DNA of 64,000 bases, from NCBI RefSeq assembly GCF_001292705.1, contig NZ_LGAK01000007.1, forward strand, positions 62,001 through 126,000, read 5' to 3'. The number at the start of each line of letters is the position of its first letter. Position 1 is the stretch's first letter. Below are positions 54,032 to 63,907 of this stretch, piece after piece. The translations under genes were made by a program, and so were the position numbers. The stretch comes from Marinagarivorans algicola (GTDB taxonomy: Bacteria; Pseudomonadota; Gammaproteobacteria; Pseudomonadales; Cellvibrionaceae). The notes below the pieces were generated by a model, which was given only the letters and a program-made list of their open reading frames with translations, had not been told where the DNA came from and made no database searches.

Positions 54032-55885
54032 TTACCATCCGCATTGGCGATCGGCGTTTTCTTGGGAAAGCCATTGTTGCAAGGGTTTAAAGTACTCGAG
54101 TAACGCGCTGGCATCCATGTGAGGTTGCCCGGTCATCGTTTGCATAGCTTTGGGCCAAGGTTGACTAGCCCCCATCGCCAGTACGTCCCCTAGTTGCTTA
54201 CCTGCTTCTTTGCTGCCATAGATAGAACAGTCAGAGATTTCGCCGTTAAAGCCTGCGGTGTCACAGAGCGCCTTATGAAATTGAAACTGAATAATAAACG
54301 ATAAGAAGTAGCGTATGTAAGGTGTATTACCCGGTATATGATACTTAGCTCCAGCATCAAAATAGCGCTCATCACGAGCTGTTGGCGGGCTAATACCTTG
54401 GTACTTTCTCCTCAAATCCCACCATGCGGCGTTGTATTGCTCGGGTGGGATCTCTTTAGAAAAAACCTTCCAGCGCCATTCATCAATTAACTTACCAAAA
54501 GGCAAAAAGGCGATTTTTTCAAGCGCCATACGCATTTGTTGGTTGATTTTAGCTTCATTGCCGTTAGCAATGTCTTTGATGAGGCCTTTCTTTTTAAGGT
54601 GCTCGGGTGTCATCGAGAGCACAATGGTATCGCCGATAGCCTCGTGGAAACCGTCATGCGCGCCCGTTCTAAAGAGAGGTTCAAGGTCTTTGTACATTAA
54701 AAAGTAATAAATGTGACCGAGCTCATGGTGAAGTGTTGAGAGCTGCTCGGCATTAGGTTCTACGCATTGTTTGATGCGAGGGTCTTTACCGCCGTCGAGG
54801 TCCCAAGCGCTGGCGTGACATACCACATCGCGATCGCGCGGTTTGGTGAGCATCGAACGCTGCCAAAAGGTATCGGGCAGCTCAGGTAGGCCGAGTGAAA
54901 CAAAAAATTCTTCAGCGGCGCGGGTCATTTTTTCTGCGTCGTATTCCTGAGCAAGCAAAGCCGGAGTGACATCGGGCGTTGATTTACCTGGAAAAGGCTC
55001 AACAACATCATAAATGTTGTTCCATGTTTGTGACCACATATTCCCAAGTAGGTGTGCAGGAATCGGTGCATTGGGGTCAACCTTGTCTTTGCCGTAGGTT
55101 TCGCCTAGCTCGTGGCGCACATAGCAGTGCAGTTGCTCGTAAAGAGGTTGCACTTGAGTCCAAAGCCCATCAACGACCTGTTCAAATTCGGCGACAGGCA
55201 TATCGTAACTGGCTTTCCACATTTGTGCGAGATCGCCATACCCAAATTCATTGGCGCCTTCATTCGTTAGTTCTACAAAGCGCTCGTATTTTGGGCGTAA
55301 AGGAATGGCGACTTCGCGCCAGCCTTGCCATACCTCAAGGAGCTCATCGTAGTTTCTTGAACTGGCTAAAATGTTTTCGAGCTCTTGCAGTTGTAGGCAG
55401 CTACCATCTTCGCGACAGTATTCCCCTGCACCATAAATACCACCCATTTCGGTGGCGATACGGCTCAGTTCTGCACGTTTTTTGGCATCAGCAGGGGCTG
55501 GCATTGACGTCGACAAAACCAACAACTTAAGGGCACGCGCCGTGTCTTTGCTCATGCCTTGTGTAGGGAATTGCTTAGCTTGGTTGACCGCCTGACTTAG
55601 ATAGGCCTGATAGCGCTCAGAAGCCTTGGCAGCTAATAAAGCGGTATCTTCGGTGATGTAGGTAGCGCGCACCCATTGTGCGGCACCCGCCTCGTCGCTA
55701 ATAGTTTTAATGTCGATATTAAACTGCGTTAAAAAATCTTCTGGTGACACCTGTTGTGTTACAGGTGTTACAGTCATGGGCTTTTCTTGTGCAGTTGGCG
55801 TGGTTGTGACCTTGTCTGATCCGCTTGAGCAGCCGCTCATAAGAGCGACGCTGGCGATCATGCTGGCTAGCGTCTTAGTGCTCAT
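54032..55885 (-). CDS. Peptidyl-dipeptidase, M2 family (ACE-like), lipoprotein
   Basis: Zinc dipeptidyl carboxypeptidase that would release C-terminal dipeptides from oligopeptides. Lipobox MSGC near residue 19 predicts membrane anchoring in the periplasm. Zinc motif HHELGH near residue 385 with the third ligand Glu in FHEAIGD; other ACE-like stretches are YDMPVAEFEQVVDGLW and YIRYFLSFIIQFQFHKALC. 617 residues, similar to a single ACE domain. The POT peptide-transporter frames end 3 bp upstream, so the two form a peptide-use operon. Strong terminator downstream. Confidence 0.93.
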   Translation of the reverse strand: MSTKTLASMIASVALMSGCSSGSDKVTTTPTAQEKPMTVTPVTQQVSPEDFLTQFNIDIKTISDEAGAAQWVRATYITEDTALLAAKASERYQAYLSQAVNQAKQFPTQGMSKDTARALKLLVLSTSMPAPADAKKRAELSRIATEMGGIYGAGEYCREDGSCLQLQELENILASSRNYDELLEVWQGWREVAIPLRPKYERFVELTNEGANEFGYGDLAQMWKASYDMPVAEFEQVVDGLWTQVQPLYEQLHCYVRHELGETYGKDKVDPNAPIPAHLLGNMWSQTWNNIYDVVEPFPGKSTPDVTPALLAQEYDAEKMTRAAEEFFVSLGLPELPDTFWQRSMLTKPRDRDVVCHASAWDLDGGKDPRIKQCVEPNAEQLSTLHHELGHIYYFLMYKDLEPLFRTGAHDGFHEAIGDTIVLSMTPEHLKKKGLIKDIANGNEAKINQQMRMALEKIAFLPFGKLIDEWRWKVFSKEIPPEQYNAAWWDLRRKYQGISPPTARDERYFDAGAKYHIPGNTPYIRYFLSFIIQFQFHKALCDTAGFNGEISDCSIYGSKEAGKQLGDVLAMGASQPWPKAMQTMTGQPHMDASALLEYFKPLQQWLSQENADRQCGW

Positions 55886-55888
55886 GAT

Positions 55889-57377
55889 CTAGCTCTCGCT
55901 TTTGGTGCTGGAAGGGTCTAAACGTTTTAGCGACTTTGAGAAAACTAATAAAAGTATGCCCGCAACGCCGCATAGGATAACAATTTGCATGTAAATATCG
56001 GGGAAGTCTTGGAGTGACTCGCTATCAAAGTGACCTGCAAGTAAGCCGGCTAGAATATTGCCGATCGCAGAGGCGCAAAACCATAGCCCCATCATTTGCC
56101 CCACGTAAGATTTGGGGGATAAACGACTGATCGCGCTTAAGCCCACAGGGCTTAAACATAGCTCGCCCATAGTATGTAGTAAGTAAGTGAGTACCAACCA
56201 GTAGGGTGCTGCCAAGCCACCGCCGGTGACAATTTTTGCAGCAACAATCATGACGGCAAAGCCTGCGGCAAGCAATAGTAAGCCAAAGGCAAATTTAACG
56301 GGTGAGCTAGGCTCTAAAAAACGCTTAGAGAGCCAAATCCATAGCATGCTGTAAAGTGGTGCTAGCAGCACAATAAAGGTGGGGTTAAGTGACTGGTACC
56401 AGCTCGAAGGTATAGTGAAAGAGAGGGAGTCAATGGTGTTATCAACGTAGCGATCAGCAAATAAGTTGAGTGATGAACCCGCTTGCTCAAAGCCTGACCA
56501 GAATATAGCCGAGGCGATGCATAGTGTCAGTATGAGGTAGCAAGATTTTTTTTCTTTAGGGTCTAGGCCACCAAAGAATAAAATATATCCAAAATATAAA
56601 AAAGAATACAGCTGAAATAAACTGCGCGGTGTAGACCGCCAATACTTGTGGAGAAATATTAATCCAGCCTAAGGCAATGGCTGAAAAAATAGCGATCAAT
56701 AAAGCGCCGCCACTTAAAATAATAGTCCACGCTTTTTGTGGGTTTTCGTAAGGCGCCGATACCGCTAAGCCGGCATCACCTAATTTGTGCTCGCCACGTT
56801 TGTATTGAATTAAACCCAGTACCATGCCAACACCGGCAGCACCAAAACCCCAATGCCAGCCAAATAATTCGCTTTGGCCTAAGCCTCCGCAAACTAAGGG
56901 GCCCAAGATTGCACCAAGGTTGACACCCATATAAAACAAAGTGAAGCCAGCGTCTCGGCGACGGTCATTTTCACTGTACAGCGCGCTGACAAGGCCGGCA
57001 ATATTGGGTTTGAGCAAGCCTGTACCAATAGCAATCAGCATCAAGCCGATAAAAAAGGAGTAAGAGCCGGGCGCTGCCATGGTAAAGTGCCCAGAAGCAA
57101 TAATAGCGCCGCCCCAAAAAACTGAGCGTCTAGCGCCTATTAGCCTGTCAGCAATCCAGCCGCCAGGGAGGGCAAGCAAGTAGACCGCAGCAGTGTAGAT
57201 ACCATAAATGGCCACTGCATTTTTATCGGTAATACCAAGACCGCCATTTTCAATGGCGTCTACCATAAAAAGAACTAACATGGCACGCATGCCATAATAG
57301 CTCATACGCTCCCAGACCTCGGTAAAAAATAAAGGCCTTAACCCTGCGGGCTGACTGGAAATGCTAGAAAGAAACAT
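55889..57377 (-). pseudogene. POT/PTR family di-/tripeptide transporter, frameshifted
   Basis: Proton-driven peptide importer split into two frames. The 5' part runs from ATG 57377 (SD AAGGTG), with PLFFTEVWERMSYYGMRA, ends at a stop at 56556, and covers the first half of the helices. The 3' part reads in another frame from about 56640 to 55889 and contains GGLDPKEKK, FEQAGSSLNLFADR, QSLNPTFIVLLAPLY and GELCLSPVGLS, all typical POT sequence. Skipping one base between about 56565 and 56612 restores one continuous protein. A T6 run lies there, so an indel or sequencing error is likely. Both halves are well conserved, so any inactivation is recent. Confidence 0.85.
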
Positions 57378-57603
57378 GAAACACCTTAGCCTAAAAGTAG
57401 GCAATGAGATGGAAAAAGTGGATAATAGGGGTGAAGCTTACGTGAAAAGACGTCGCAAGGGGTGTTTACCTCAAACTTAATTGGTATTTTGTAAAAAAAA
57501 GGATTGGAAGTCATCTTTTTTAAAAAAAATGTAATTAAAATTGAGGAAAAATGTGAGCGGTACGTCATGACACTGAAGATTATTAATATAATGGGGAACT
57601 TAA

Positions 57604-60438
57604 ATGTCTACATATCATCCAAAAAATAAACTGGCAGTGGCTGTTTCAGCCGCTCTGGTGGTTTTTTCTACAGCTTCTTTAGCTCAAGAAAAGCCAGGGA
57701 AAAACGCCGGGCCTGTTGAAGAGGTTATTGTTACTGGTTCTGCTATCGTACGTGAAGATTTGGAAGGTTCGTTGCCTATTCAAATTCTGGATGTTGCTGA
57801 TATTGCCCGCACAGGTGTTACTAATACGGGTGATCTCATTGCTCAGATACCAGCTATGCAAGGCTTTACAACACCCGCTGATTCTGTTGGTGGCGGCGGC
57901 GGCGGTATTCAAACGGCCAGTATTCATGATATCGGCGCAGCTTACACGTTAACTTTGCTCAATGGTCGTCGCTTGGCACCAACAGCTTCTGGTGGTGTGA
58001 TTGATTTACGTGCTATTCCTGTGAGCGCCTTAGAGACTGTAGAGGTACTTACTGATGGTGCCAGTGCTTTATACGGTTCTGATGCTATTGCGGGCGTAGT
58101 TAACTTTAAGTTAAAGGATGAAGTCGATGAAACGCGTATATCTATTGGTTATGACGCCCCTCAAGAAAGTGGAGGTGAAACATTTTCTTTTGACCTGAGT
58201 ACGGGCTTTGGTAGCTTTGATGAAGATGGCTATTCATTTGTTGCGGCTTTTAGCCATGAGGAGCGTGACGCTCTTAAATCAATAGATCGTGACTTTGCAA
58301 AAACAGGAATCTTAACCGTTACTCATCCAGGGCTTGGTGTAGATGGTATTTATTTTAGAGGCTCTGGTAATGCTATCCCCGGTAATGCGAGAGTTCGTTA
58401 TACCGACCCTGATAAGACCGATGACCCTGCTACAGACCGTGATGAAAGGTTAACTGAATATCAATTTAACCCTTATTTCCAAAATAATGGAAAGAAATGT
58501 GCTCAGAGTAATGCTCCGCTTTTGCTTGGCAAAAACGACACAACTGATGCCGGTGAGCAGTGTTTCTTTGACTTTACTAGCACGATAGAAATTATTCCGG
58601 AGCAAGAGCGAGACTCATTGTTTTTGAATGGCCGCGTAGCGATCAATGATGACCTAACCGCGTTCGGTACGATCGTCTACTCTGATTCGATCTTGACATC
58701 TCGTATTGCCCCGTATCCTACGGGCTGGGTGACGCTACCTAATGACTCGAAGTTGGTTGCTGATGAGATTCTGCCTCATCTGACTGATGTGCAGAAAGAT
58801 AATCTTGTTAACGTCGGTGGTCGCTGGCGCTCACTTGCAGCTGGCAACAGAACAACGGAGCGTGAATCTGAAGCGTTAAGTACTGTTTTTGGTCTAGAAG
58901 GTAGCTTTCATGATATAACTTATGACACAGCTGTCACTTATTCTCGTAATGAGCAAAAACAGAACTATCCTACTGGCTGGTTGTTGCTGGAAGAATTTAA
59001 TGATCTTGTTTCGTCAGGCGGTTTAAATATTTTTGTTGACGCTGAGTCAATTCCTGAGTCAGAAAGGGCGGCGCTCCAAGGCGCTGTCTATAGTGGAAAC
59101 TGGGATAGTGTCGACACTGAGGTTGTTTCTTGGGATGCTAAAGCCAGTATGCCACTTATGGATATGAACGGTGGTGAGTCGGTTTTGGCTGCTGGGTTTG
59201 ATGTCCGAAAGCAAAGCTATACGCGCAATATTGCAGAAGCAAATAAGAATGAAGAGTTGTTGTTCTTATCAAAAGATACTCCTTACGACTTATCACGTTC
59301 GCAGTGGGGTATTTTCGCTGAATATTTCATGCCTTTAACTGATAGTCTTGAAATGACAGCTTCTTTACGCTACGACAGCATTGGCGATATTCAAGATGAT
59401 CTTGATGATAGGGTAGTTGGTAATACTGAAACCGATTTGACTTATAAATTTACAGGTCGTTGGGATGCAACTGAAACTCTTGCTCTGCGTGCATCATATG
59501 GTACAGGTTTTAAAGCTCCTAGTATGCGTCAAATTGCCGAGCCACGTAGTGACTTTGGTGTAACCTCTGGGAATTTTCCTTGCCCATTCCTGTCTACAGA
59601 TCCGCTGTATAATGCTTGCTTAACAGGCAATTCACAGTATGGTGTTTTTCGTGAGGGTACAGCAACGTTAAAGCCTGAAACTTCTACTCAGTTAACTGCT
59701 GGTTTTGTTTTCCGTCCAGCGAACGGTAGTAACCTAACGGTTGACTATTGGGACGTAGAAATTGAAGATATTGTAGAGCGTTTAACAGAGGCTCAAATTT
59801 TTAATAATGCTGAAGTTTACCGTGATTTATTTACTACTCGATTGAATAAATCTACCAGTGAAAATGAATTGGCAATTATTCAAGCTGCTGTAAATGGCGG
59901 TACTTTTAATGCAAAAGGTATAGACTATAGTTTTAGTCAAACAGTTGATACCGAGATTGGAGAGTTAACATCAGCATTGACCGGAACCTATATGATCGAG
60001 TCAGAAAGCTCGCTAACGGGTTCAAGCTTGGGTCGTTTTGGTGATAATGATGCTGTAACTTTCAGAAATCGTGTCCAGTTAAACGTTGGTATTGATCATG
60101 GTGTTTTTTCACACGGCGTAGCAGCTAATTTCCGCTCAGGTTATCGTGATCAAGCCCAATCAATTAATTTGATTGATGCTGAAACTGGTGAAGCTGACTT
60201 TAGTACCGACACACCGATACAGTTATATGTTCCTTCTTATGTGACATGGGATTATCAAGCGAAATTGGGTTTAATGGATGAGCAGCTTGATCTTACCTTC
60301 GGTATCAAAAACTTCATGGATAAAAAACCTCCTTTAACTTTACGTAGTAGTGGTGCGGGTCACCAGGTAGGGTGGGACCCACGCTATGTTGATGCGTACG
60401 GTCGTACTTTTTACTTAAGAGCTAGCTATGGCTTTTAG
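57604..60438 (+). CDS. TonB-dependent outer-membrane receptor
   Basis: A 944-residue receptor with signal peptide ending STASLAQ, TonB box region EEVIVTGSAIV, plug (TLLNGRRLAPTA, VLTDGASALYGSDAIAGVVNF) and barrel ending LRASYGF. It lacks the STN domain of the receptor at 48919, so it is a plain transporter. Substrate unknown; location between the POT/ACE-like operon and a secreted protease suggests peptide or protein breakdown products. ATG has GGGGAA upstream; two terminator hairpins follow. Confidence 0.9.
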   Translation: MSTYHPKNKLAVAVSAALVVFSTASLAQEKPGKNAGPVEEVIVTGSAIVREDLEGSLPIQILDVADIARTGVTNTGDLIAQIPAMQGFTTPADSVGGGGGGIQTASIHDIGAAYTLTLLNGRRLAPTASGGVIDLRAIPVSALETVEVLTDGASALYGSDAIAGVVNFKLKDEVDETRISIGYDAPQESGGETFSFDLSTGFGSFDEDGYSFVAAFSHEERDALKSIDRDFAKTGILTVTHPGLGVDGIYFRGSGNAIPGNARVRYTDPDKTDDPATDRDERLTEYQFNPYFQNNGKKCAQSNAPLLLGKNDTTDAGEQCFFDFTSTIEIIPEQERDSLFLNGRVAINDDLTAFGTIVYSDSILTSRIAPYPTGWVTLPNDSKLVADEILPHLTDVQKDNLVNVGGRWRSLAAGNRTTERESEALSTVFGLEGSFHDITYDTAVTYSRNEQKQNYPTGWLLLEEFNDLVSSGGLNIFVDAESIPESERAALQGAVYSGNWDSVDTEVVSWDAKASMPLMDMNGGESVLAAGFDVRKQSYTRNIAEANKNEELLFLSKDTPYDLSRSQWGIFAEYFMPLTDSLEMTASLRYDSIGDIQDDLDDRVVGNTETDLTYKFTGRWDATETLALRASYGTGFKAPSMRQIAEPRSDFGVTSGNFPCPFLSTDPLYNACLTGNSQYGVFREGTATLKPETSTQLTAGFVFRPANGSNLTVDYWDVEIEDIVERLTEAQIFNNAEVYRDLFTTRLNKSTSENELAIIQAAVNGGTFNAKGIDYSFSQTVDTEIGELTSALTGTYMIESESSLTGSSLGRFGDNDAVTFRNRVQLNVGIDHGVFSHGVAANFRSGYRDQAQSINLIDAETGEADFSTDTPIQLYVPSYVTWDYQAKLGLMDEQLDLTFGIKNFMDKKPPLTLRSSGAGHQVGWDPRYVDAYGRTFYLRASYGF

Positions 60439-60448
60439 GTTGTAAATT

Positions 60449-60473
60449 AAAAAGCTCGCTTCGGCGAGTTTTT
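60449..60473 (+). terminator. First terminator hairpin after the TonB receptor
   Basis: Stem AAAGCTCGC/GCGAGTTTT with stable TTCG tetraloop and T-rich tail, 12 bp after the stop. Confidence 0.82.
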
Positions 60474-60506
60474 GGGTCGTTTGTTTACTTTATATAATGA
60501 CCGATT

Positions 60507-60545
60507 AAAACCCAATATTATTTTTATAGTATTGGGTTTTTGTTT
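60507..60545 (+). terminator. Second terminator hairpin after the TonB receptor
   Basis: Stem AAAACCCAATA/TATTGGGTTTT followed by a T-rich tail; a backup terminator about 35 bp after the first. Confidence 0.75.
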
Positions 60546-60867
60546 TTCTGGGTGCTGATAGATTATTTTTTAGGTATATGAGTATCCAACTTCGGTGCCG
60601 CGACACAATCATTTGATTAATATACTTTTATGCACGCATTATTGCGTTGAATGATGAGTGTTGCTGGCTGTTTGATGGGGGCTCACTTATGGTGCGTACA
60701 TTAAGAGTGGTGGGTGATTATGTCAGTTTTTTGTCAGTTACCAATAAAAAAACACTTATTTCATTGAGGATAACGGTTATTCCTTCGTCTTATATTAAGT
60801 AGGTGTCTTGGCTTTTGATTCTTATTTAAAGCCTATTAATATATGTTTGATTGTGAGGAATATCTCG
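60546..60867 (+). other. Intergenic region and leader of the subtilisin gene
   Basis: About 320 bp without a gene. It contains the TGTCAGTT direct repeat (separate entry) and an AT-rich stretch (60740-60800) that probably includes the promoter. Confidence 0.45.
60721..60739 (+). promoter_or_regulatory. Two TGTCAGTT direct repeats with 11-bp period (PhoB-box-like)
   Basis: TGTCAGTT at 60721-60728 and again at 60732-60739, about 130 bp before the protease start. PhoB boxes consist of CTGTCAT-type repeats at this period; the third-position and flanking bases do not fully match. Candidate only. Confidence 0.35.
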
Positions 60868-63768
60868 ATGAAATTAAAAATGTTGTCACTGGTTGTGTCA
60901 TGCGCTATTGCTGGCGGTACTATTCCGTTATGCAGTGCAGCCGATGCAGTGATCCCCGCTAAACAGGATTTTTTGGATATTCGTGGATCGGTTAAGTTTA
61001 ATAAAGAAGCGGTTAGTAGCTACTTTATTCGTGTGGATATGCCCTCTGTTGTTGAATGGCAAAAGCGCCAAGCTAGCCAAGGTAAAAAAGTTACTGAACA
61101 GCAAAGAAAAAGTTACATTGCCAAAGTAAGAAAAGAGCTGAAAAAAGTCATTGCGCAAACAGAGGCTGCAGGCTTTACTGCGATTAACCCCGTGGTAGCA
61201 ACTGATGTTGGTTTTTCGGTGAAGGCAACACGCGAACAAGCGGATGCATTAAGCAAAAAAACACGTGTTAAATCAGTGGTGCCTAAGCGTATATTAGATG
61301 CGCAGCGTACTTATAGTACACGCTGGGTAGGTGGTGAGCGCGCACATGTTGAGTATGGCCTGAAAGGTAAAGGTCAAACAATTGCGATTATTGATAGTGG
61401 TATCGATTATTTCCACTCTGACTTTTTAGGTTCGGGCAATAAAGACGACTACGACGGTAATGACCCAGCCATTATTGAGCCAGGCACCTTCCCAACGCCT
61501 GTTGTGGTTGATGGCTATGACTTTGCTGGCTTTGATTATGATGCTGGGGATTCGGAATTATCAACACCTAGCCCTGATCCTGACCCCGTGGATGACGGCA
61601 ACCACGGTAGTCATGTGGCGGGTATTGCAGCAGGGCGCAGCCTTGGCCCTGATATGGCGACAGGTATTGCGCCTGAAGCAGATTTATACGCATTAAAAGT
61701 CTTTGGTGCAGAAGGCTCGACAGATCTTGTCTCTCAAGCGATTGAAAAAGCCATCGATCCCAATGGTGACGGTGACCCAGAAGATGCGGTTGACGTTATT
61801 AACATGAGTTTGGGTTCGTTGTTTGGTAGCCCTGATGCAGCAACAGCTGTGAGTGCGCAAAATGCGGTAGAGGCCGGTGCGGTAGTTGTGGCTTCAGCGG
61901 GTAACTCGGGTAACGATATTGCTTATGTGAGCGGTTCACCGGCTTCAGCGCCGGGTGTGATTGCTGTTGCATCATCATTGGCTGGCGGCGTAGAGAGCTT
62001 TTTCTTGAGCTTTGATGCTGAGACGGGCAATGACTATGACTTTTTTGCAACCTATGCCGCGATCTCTCCTGAATTGGATACCCGCATTGAAGGCGCTTTA
62101 AGTGTTAGTGAGCCTTTTGAGGCATGTGATGCGCTGACCAATAGTTTTGATGGCGGTATTGCAGTGATTTCGCGTGGTAGCTGTGCCTTTACTACGAAGC
62201 TTGAAAATGCATTGGCCGCTGGCGCAAGTGCTGCGGTTGTGATTAACAATGTGCCAGGCGCTCCGTTTGCGATGGGTGGTACTGATGTTACCTTGCCTGC
62301 GGCGATGATTAGCCAAGCCGAAGGCGCTCTTTTATTAGCTGAGCTTAATAGCAGTGCGATTGCTGGTGAGTTTGCTGCATCAAATACCCGTGCTAACACT
62401 ATCGATGACGATACCATCTCTGACTTTAGCTCACGTGGTCCCGGTGCGACAGGGCTTTTCAAGCCTGATGTTGCTGCTCCTGGTGATGAAATTGAAAGTG
62501 CGCTTGCCGGTAGTGGTCGCGAGACATTGACTATATCGGGTACTTCTATGGCAGCGCCGCAAGTCGCTGGTATGGCGGCTTTATTGCGTGAAAAGTTCCC
62601 TGAGCTTGGCCCTGATGCTATTAAGGCAATCATTCAAAACTCAGCCCGACCTGCAAAATTATTAGGTCAAGTAGGTTCACCACCTTTAAGCTTGCAAGGT
62701 ACCGGTATTATTGATATCGAAAAAGCGTTGAATTCAACGGCTTATGCGATGCCTGGCGGTTTAGGTTTTGGCTCGTTTAAGCCCGAGTACAACGATGCTA
62801 TGACCCAATGGGTTGAAGTGACTAACTTCTCTGACAAAGATCAGCGCTTTAAAGTGAGCGTTGAAGAGAACACGGGTGCCGGCTCGGCGGGTATTACGGT
62901 TGAAGTATCACAAGAAATCTATGTAGCGGCAGGTCAAAGTGCACGTTTACCGGTCACTTTACGTATGCAATCTAACGCATTACAAGGCGAAGCTGATGCA
63001 TTAGGTGAGTATGACGGTTGGGTAGTATTTGAAAGTGCCGAGGCATCGTTGCGTGTGGGTTACATGGCATTGATCGAGCCAGCCTCTAGTGTGAATATCT
63101 CTCGCCAGGGTGATGAGTTTAAGTTGCGTAACGTGGCGTTTGGTGACGCAACTGTTTTAGGTTTTACACAAACTGACGTTAATGCAAGAGACAGCAACTT
63201 AGGCAGCAGCTTGGGTTACCGCTCGGTATCAGAAGAAAGTGTTGCCTTTGCATTTAATGCTCCGCAAGATTGGACACATTTTTCACAATATGTTTTAACC
63301 ATGAATATTGATGTGAATGAAGATGGCCAGCCTGATTTTCGTGCGATTGTGGGTGATTTGAATGCCTTAGATCCAGAAAATAACAGAAGCACAACCGGTA
63401 CTGTTGCGAGCGGTATTGATAATTTAGCAACGGGTTCGCGTAATTTGTTGTATGTTGCTGACGTTGAAACCAATAGCTCAGTATTGCAGTATCAGTTAGA
63501 TGCTTACGGTGATTTTGGCTTTTTGGCTGAAGGTGATACCACGTTTGATTACACATTAACCTTACGTAATCGCTTTAATGGCGACGGCGAAGCGGTTTAC
63601 ATGGGCAGCGGTTCGGTTGATCTTGCTCGCCAAGTAAGCTTTGACTTCCCAGGTATTATTCTACCTGCTCAAGATGGTGCGCAATTGCAAGTGGGTGGTC
63701 AAGGCGTACCGATGCTTGTGATTCCGACAGAAAACGAGCCAGCAAAACGTGTGAAATTAGTACGCTAA
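60868..63768 (+). CDS. Secreted subtilisin-like serine protease (S8) with PA domain
   Basis: A 966-residue exported protease. Signal peptide MKLKMLSLVVSCAIAGG to about residue 26; an I9-type propeptide to about 140 (YFIRVDMPSVVEW, VKATREQADALSKK); then catalytic Asp176 (IIDSGID), His246 (GNHGSHVAG), oxyanion Asn346 (ASAGNSG) and Ser560 (SGTSMAAPQVAG). A PA domain (CAFTTKLENALAAGASA) is inserted between Asn and Ser, as in lactocepin/cucumisin-type subtilases. About 380 C-terminal residues form beta-rich domains. No sortase or GlyGly anchor is seen. ATG 60868 follows TGAGGAA; an upstream in-frame start at 60808 is less likely. Confidence 0.93.
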   Translation: MKLKMLSLVVSCAIAGGTIPLCSAADAVIPAKQDFLDIRGSVKFNKEAVSSYFIRVDMPSVVEWQKRQASQGKKVTEQQRKSYIAKVRKELKKVIAQTEAAGFTAINPVVATDVGFSVKATREQADALSKKTRVKSVVPKRILDAQRTYSTRWVGGERAHVEYGLKGKGQTIAIIDSGIDYFHSDFLGSGNKDDYDGNDPAIIEPGTFPTPVVVDGYDFAGFDYDAGDSELSTPSPDPDPVDDGNHGSHVAGIAAGRSLGPDMATGIAPEADLYALKVFGAEGSTDLVSQAIEKAIDPNGDGDPEDAVDVINMSLGSLFGSPDAATAVSAQNAVEAGAVVVASAGNSGNDIAYVSGSPASAPGVIAVASSLAGGVESFFLSFDAETGNDYDFFATYAAISPELDTRIEGALSVSEPFEACDALTNSFDGGIAVISRGSCAFTTKLENALAAGASAAVVINNVPGAPFAMGGTDVTLPAAMISQAEGALLLAELNSSAIAGEFAASNTRANTIDDDTISDFSSRGPGATGLFKPDVAAPGDEIESALAGSGRETLTISGTSMAAPQVAGMAALLREKFPELGPDAIKAIIQNSARPAKLLGQVGSPPLSLQGTGIIDIEKALNSTAYAMPGGLGFGSFKPEYNDAMTQWVEVTNFSDKDQRFKVSVEENTGAGSAGITVEVSQEIYVAAGQSARLPVTLRMQSNALQGEADALGEYDGWVVFESAEASLRVGYMALIEPASSVNISRQGDEFKLRNVAFGDATVLGFTQTDVNARDSNLGSSLGYRSVSEESVAFAFNAPQDWTHFSQYVLTMNIDVNEDGQPDFRAIVGDLNALDPENNRSTTGTVASGIDNLATGSRNLLYVADVETNSSVLQYQLDAYGDFGFLAEGDTTFDYTLTLRNRFNGDGEAVYMGSGSVDLARQVSFDFPGIILPAQDGAQLQVGGQGVPMLVIPTENEPAKRVKLVR

Positions 63769-63822
63769 TTTAGCCAGTTTTGTTATTTAAGATGTAAGCA
63801 CTCAGTACTACTGGGCTTATGA

Positions 63823-63857
63823 AAACGCTCCTAGCGATTTGCTAGGGGCGTTTTTTT
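63823..63857. terminator. Terminator between the protease and the right-edge gene
   Basis: A 13-bp stem AAACGCTCCTAGC/GCTAGGGGCGTTT (one G-U), loop GATTT, T7 tail on the plus strand. It lies between convergent genes, 55 bp after the protease stop. Confidence 0.9.
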
Positions 63858-63907
63858 GTGTCTATTGAATTTTGGATGGCCTAGGTTTTTAAAGGTCGAT
63901 GGAGGTT

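Noticed and set aside
53737-54114. Frames on both strands between the fecI-like gene and the ACE-like gene
   Set aside because: One overlaps the end of the peptidase gene and runs through its terminator; no family signal or ribosome-binding site on either strand.
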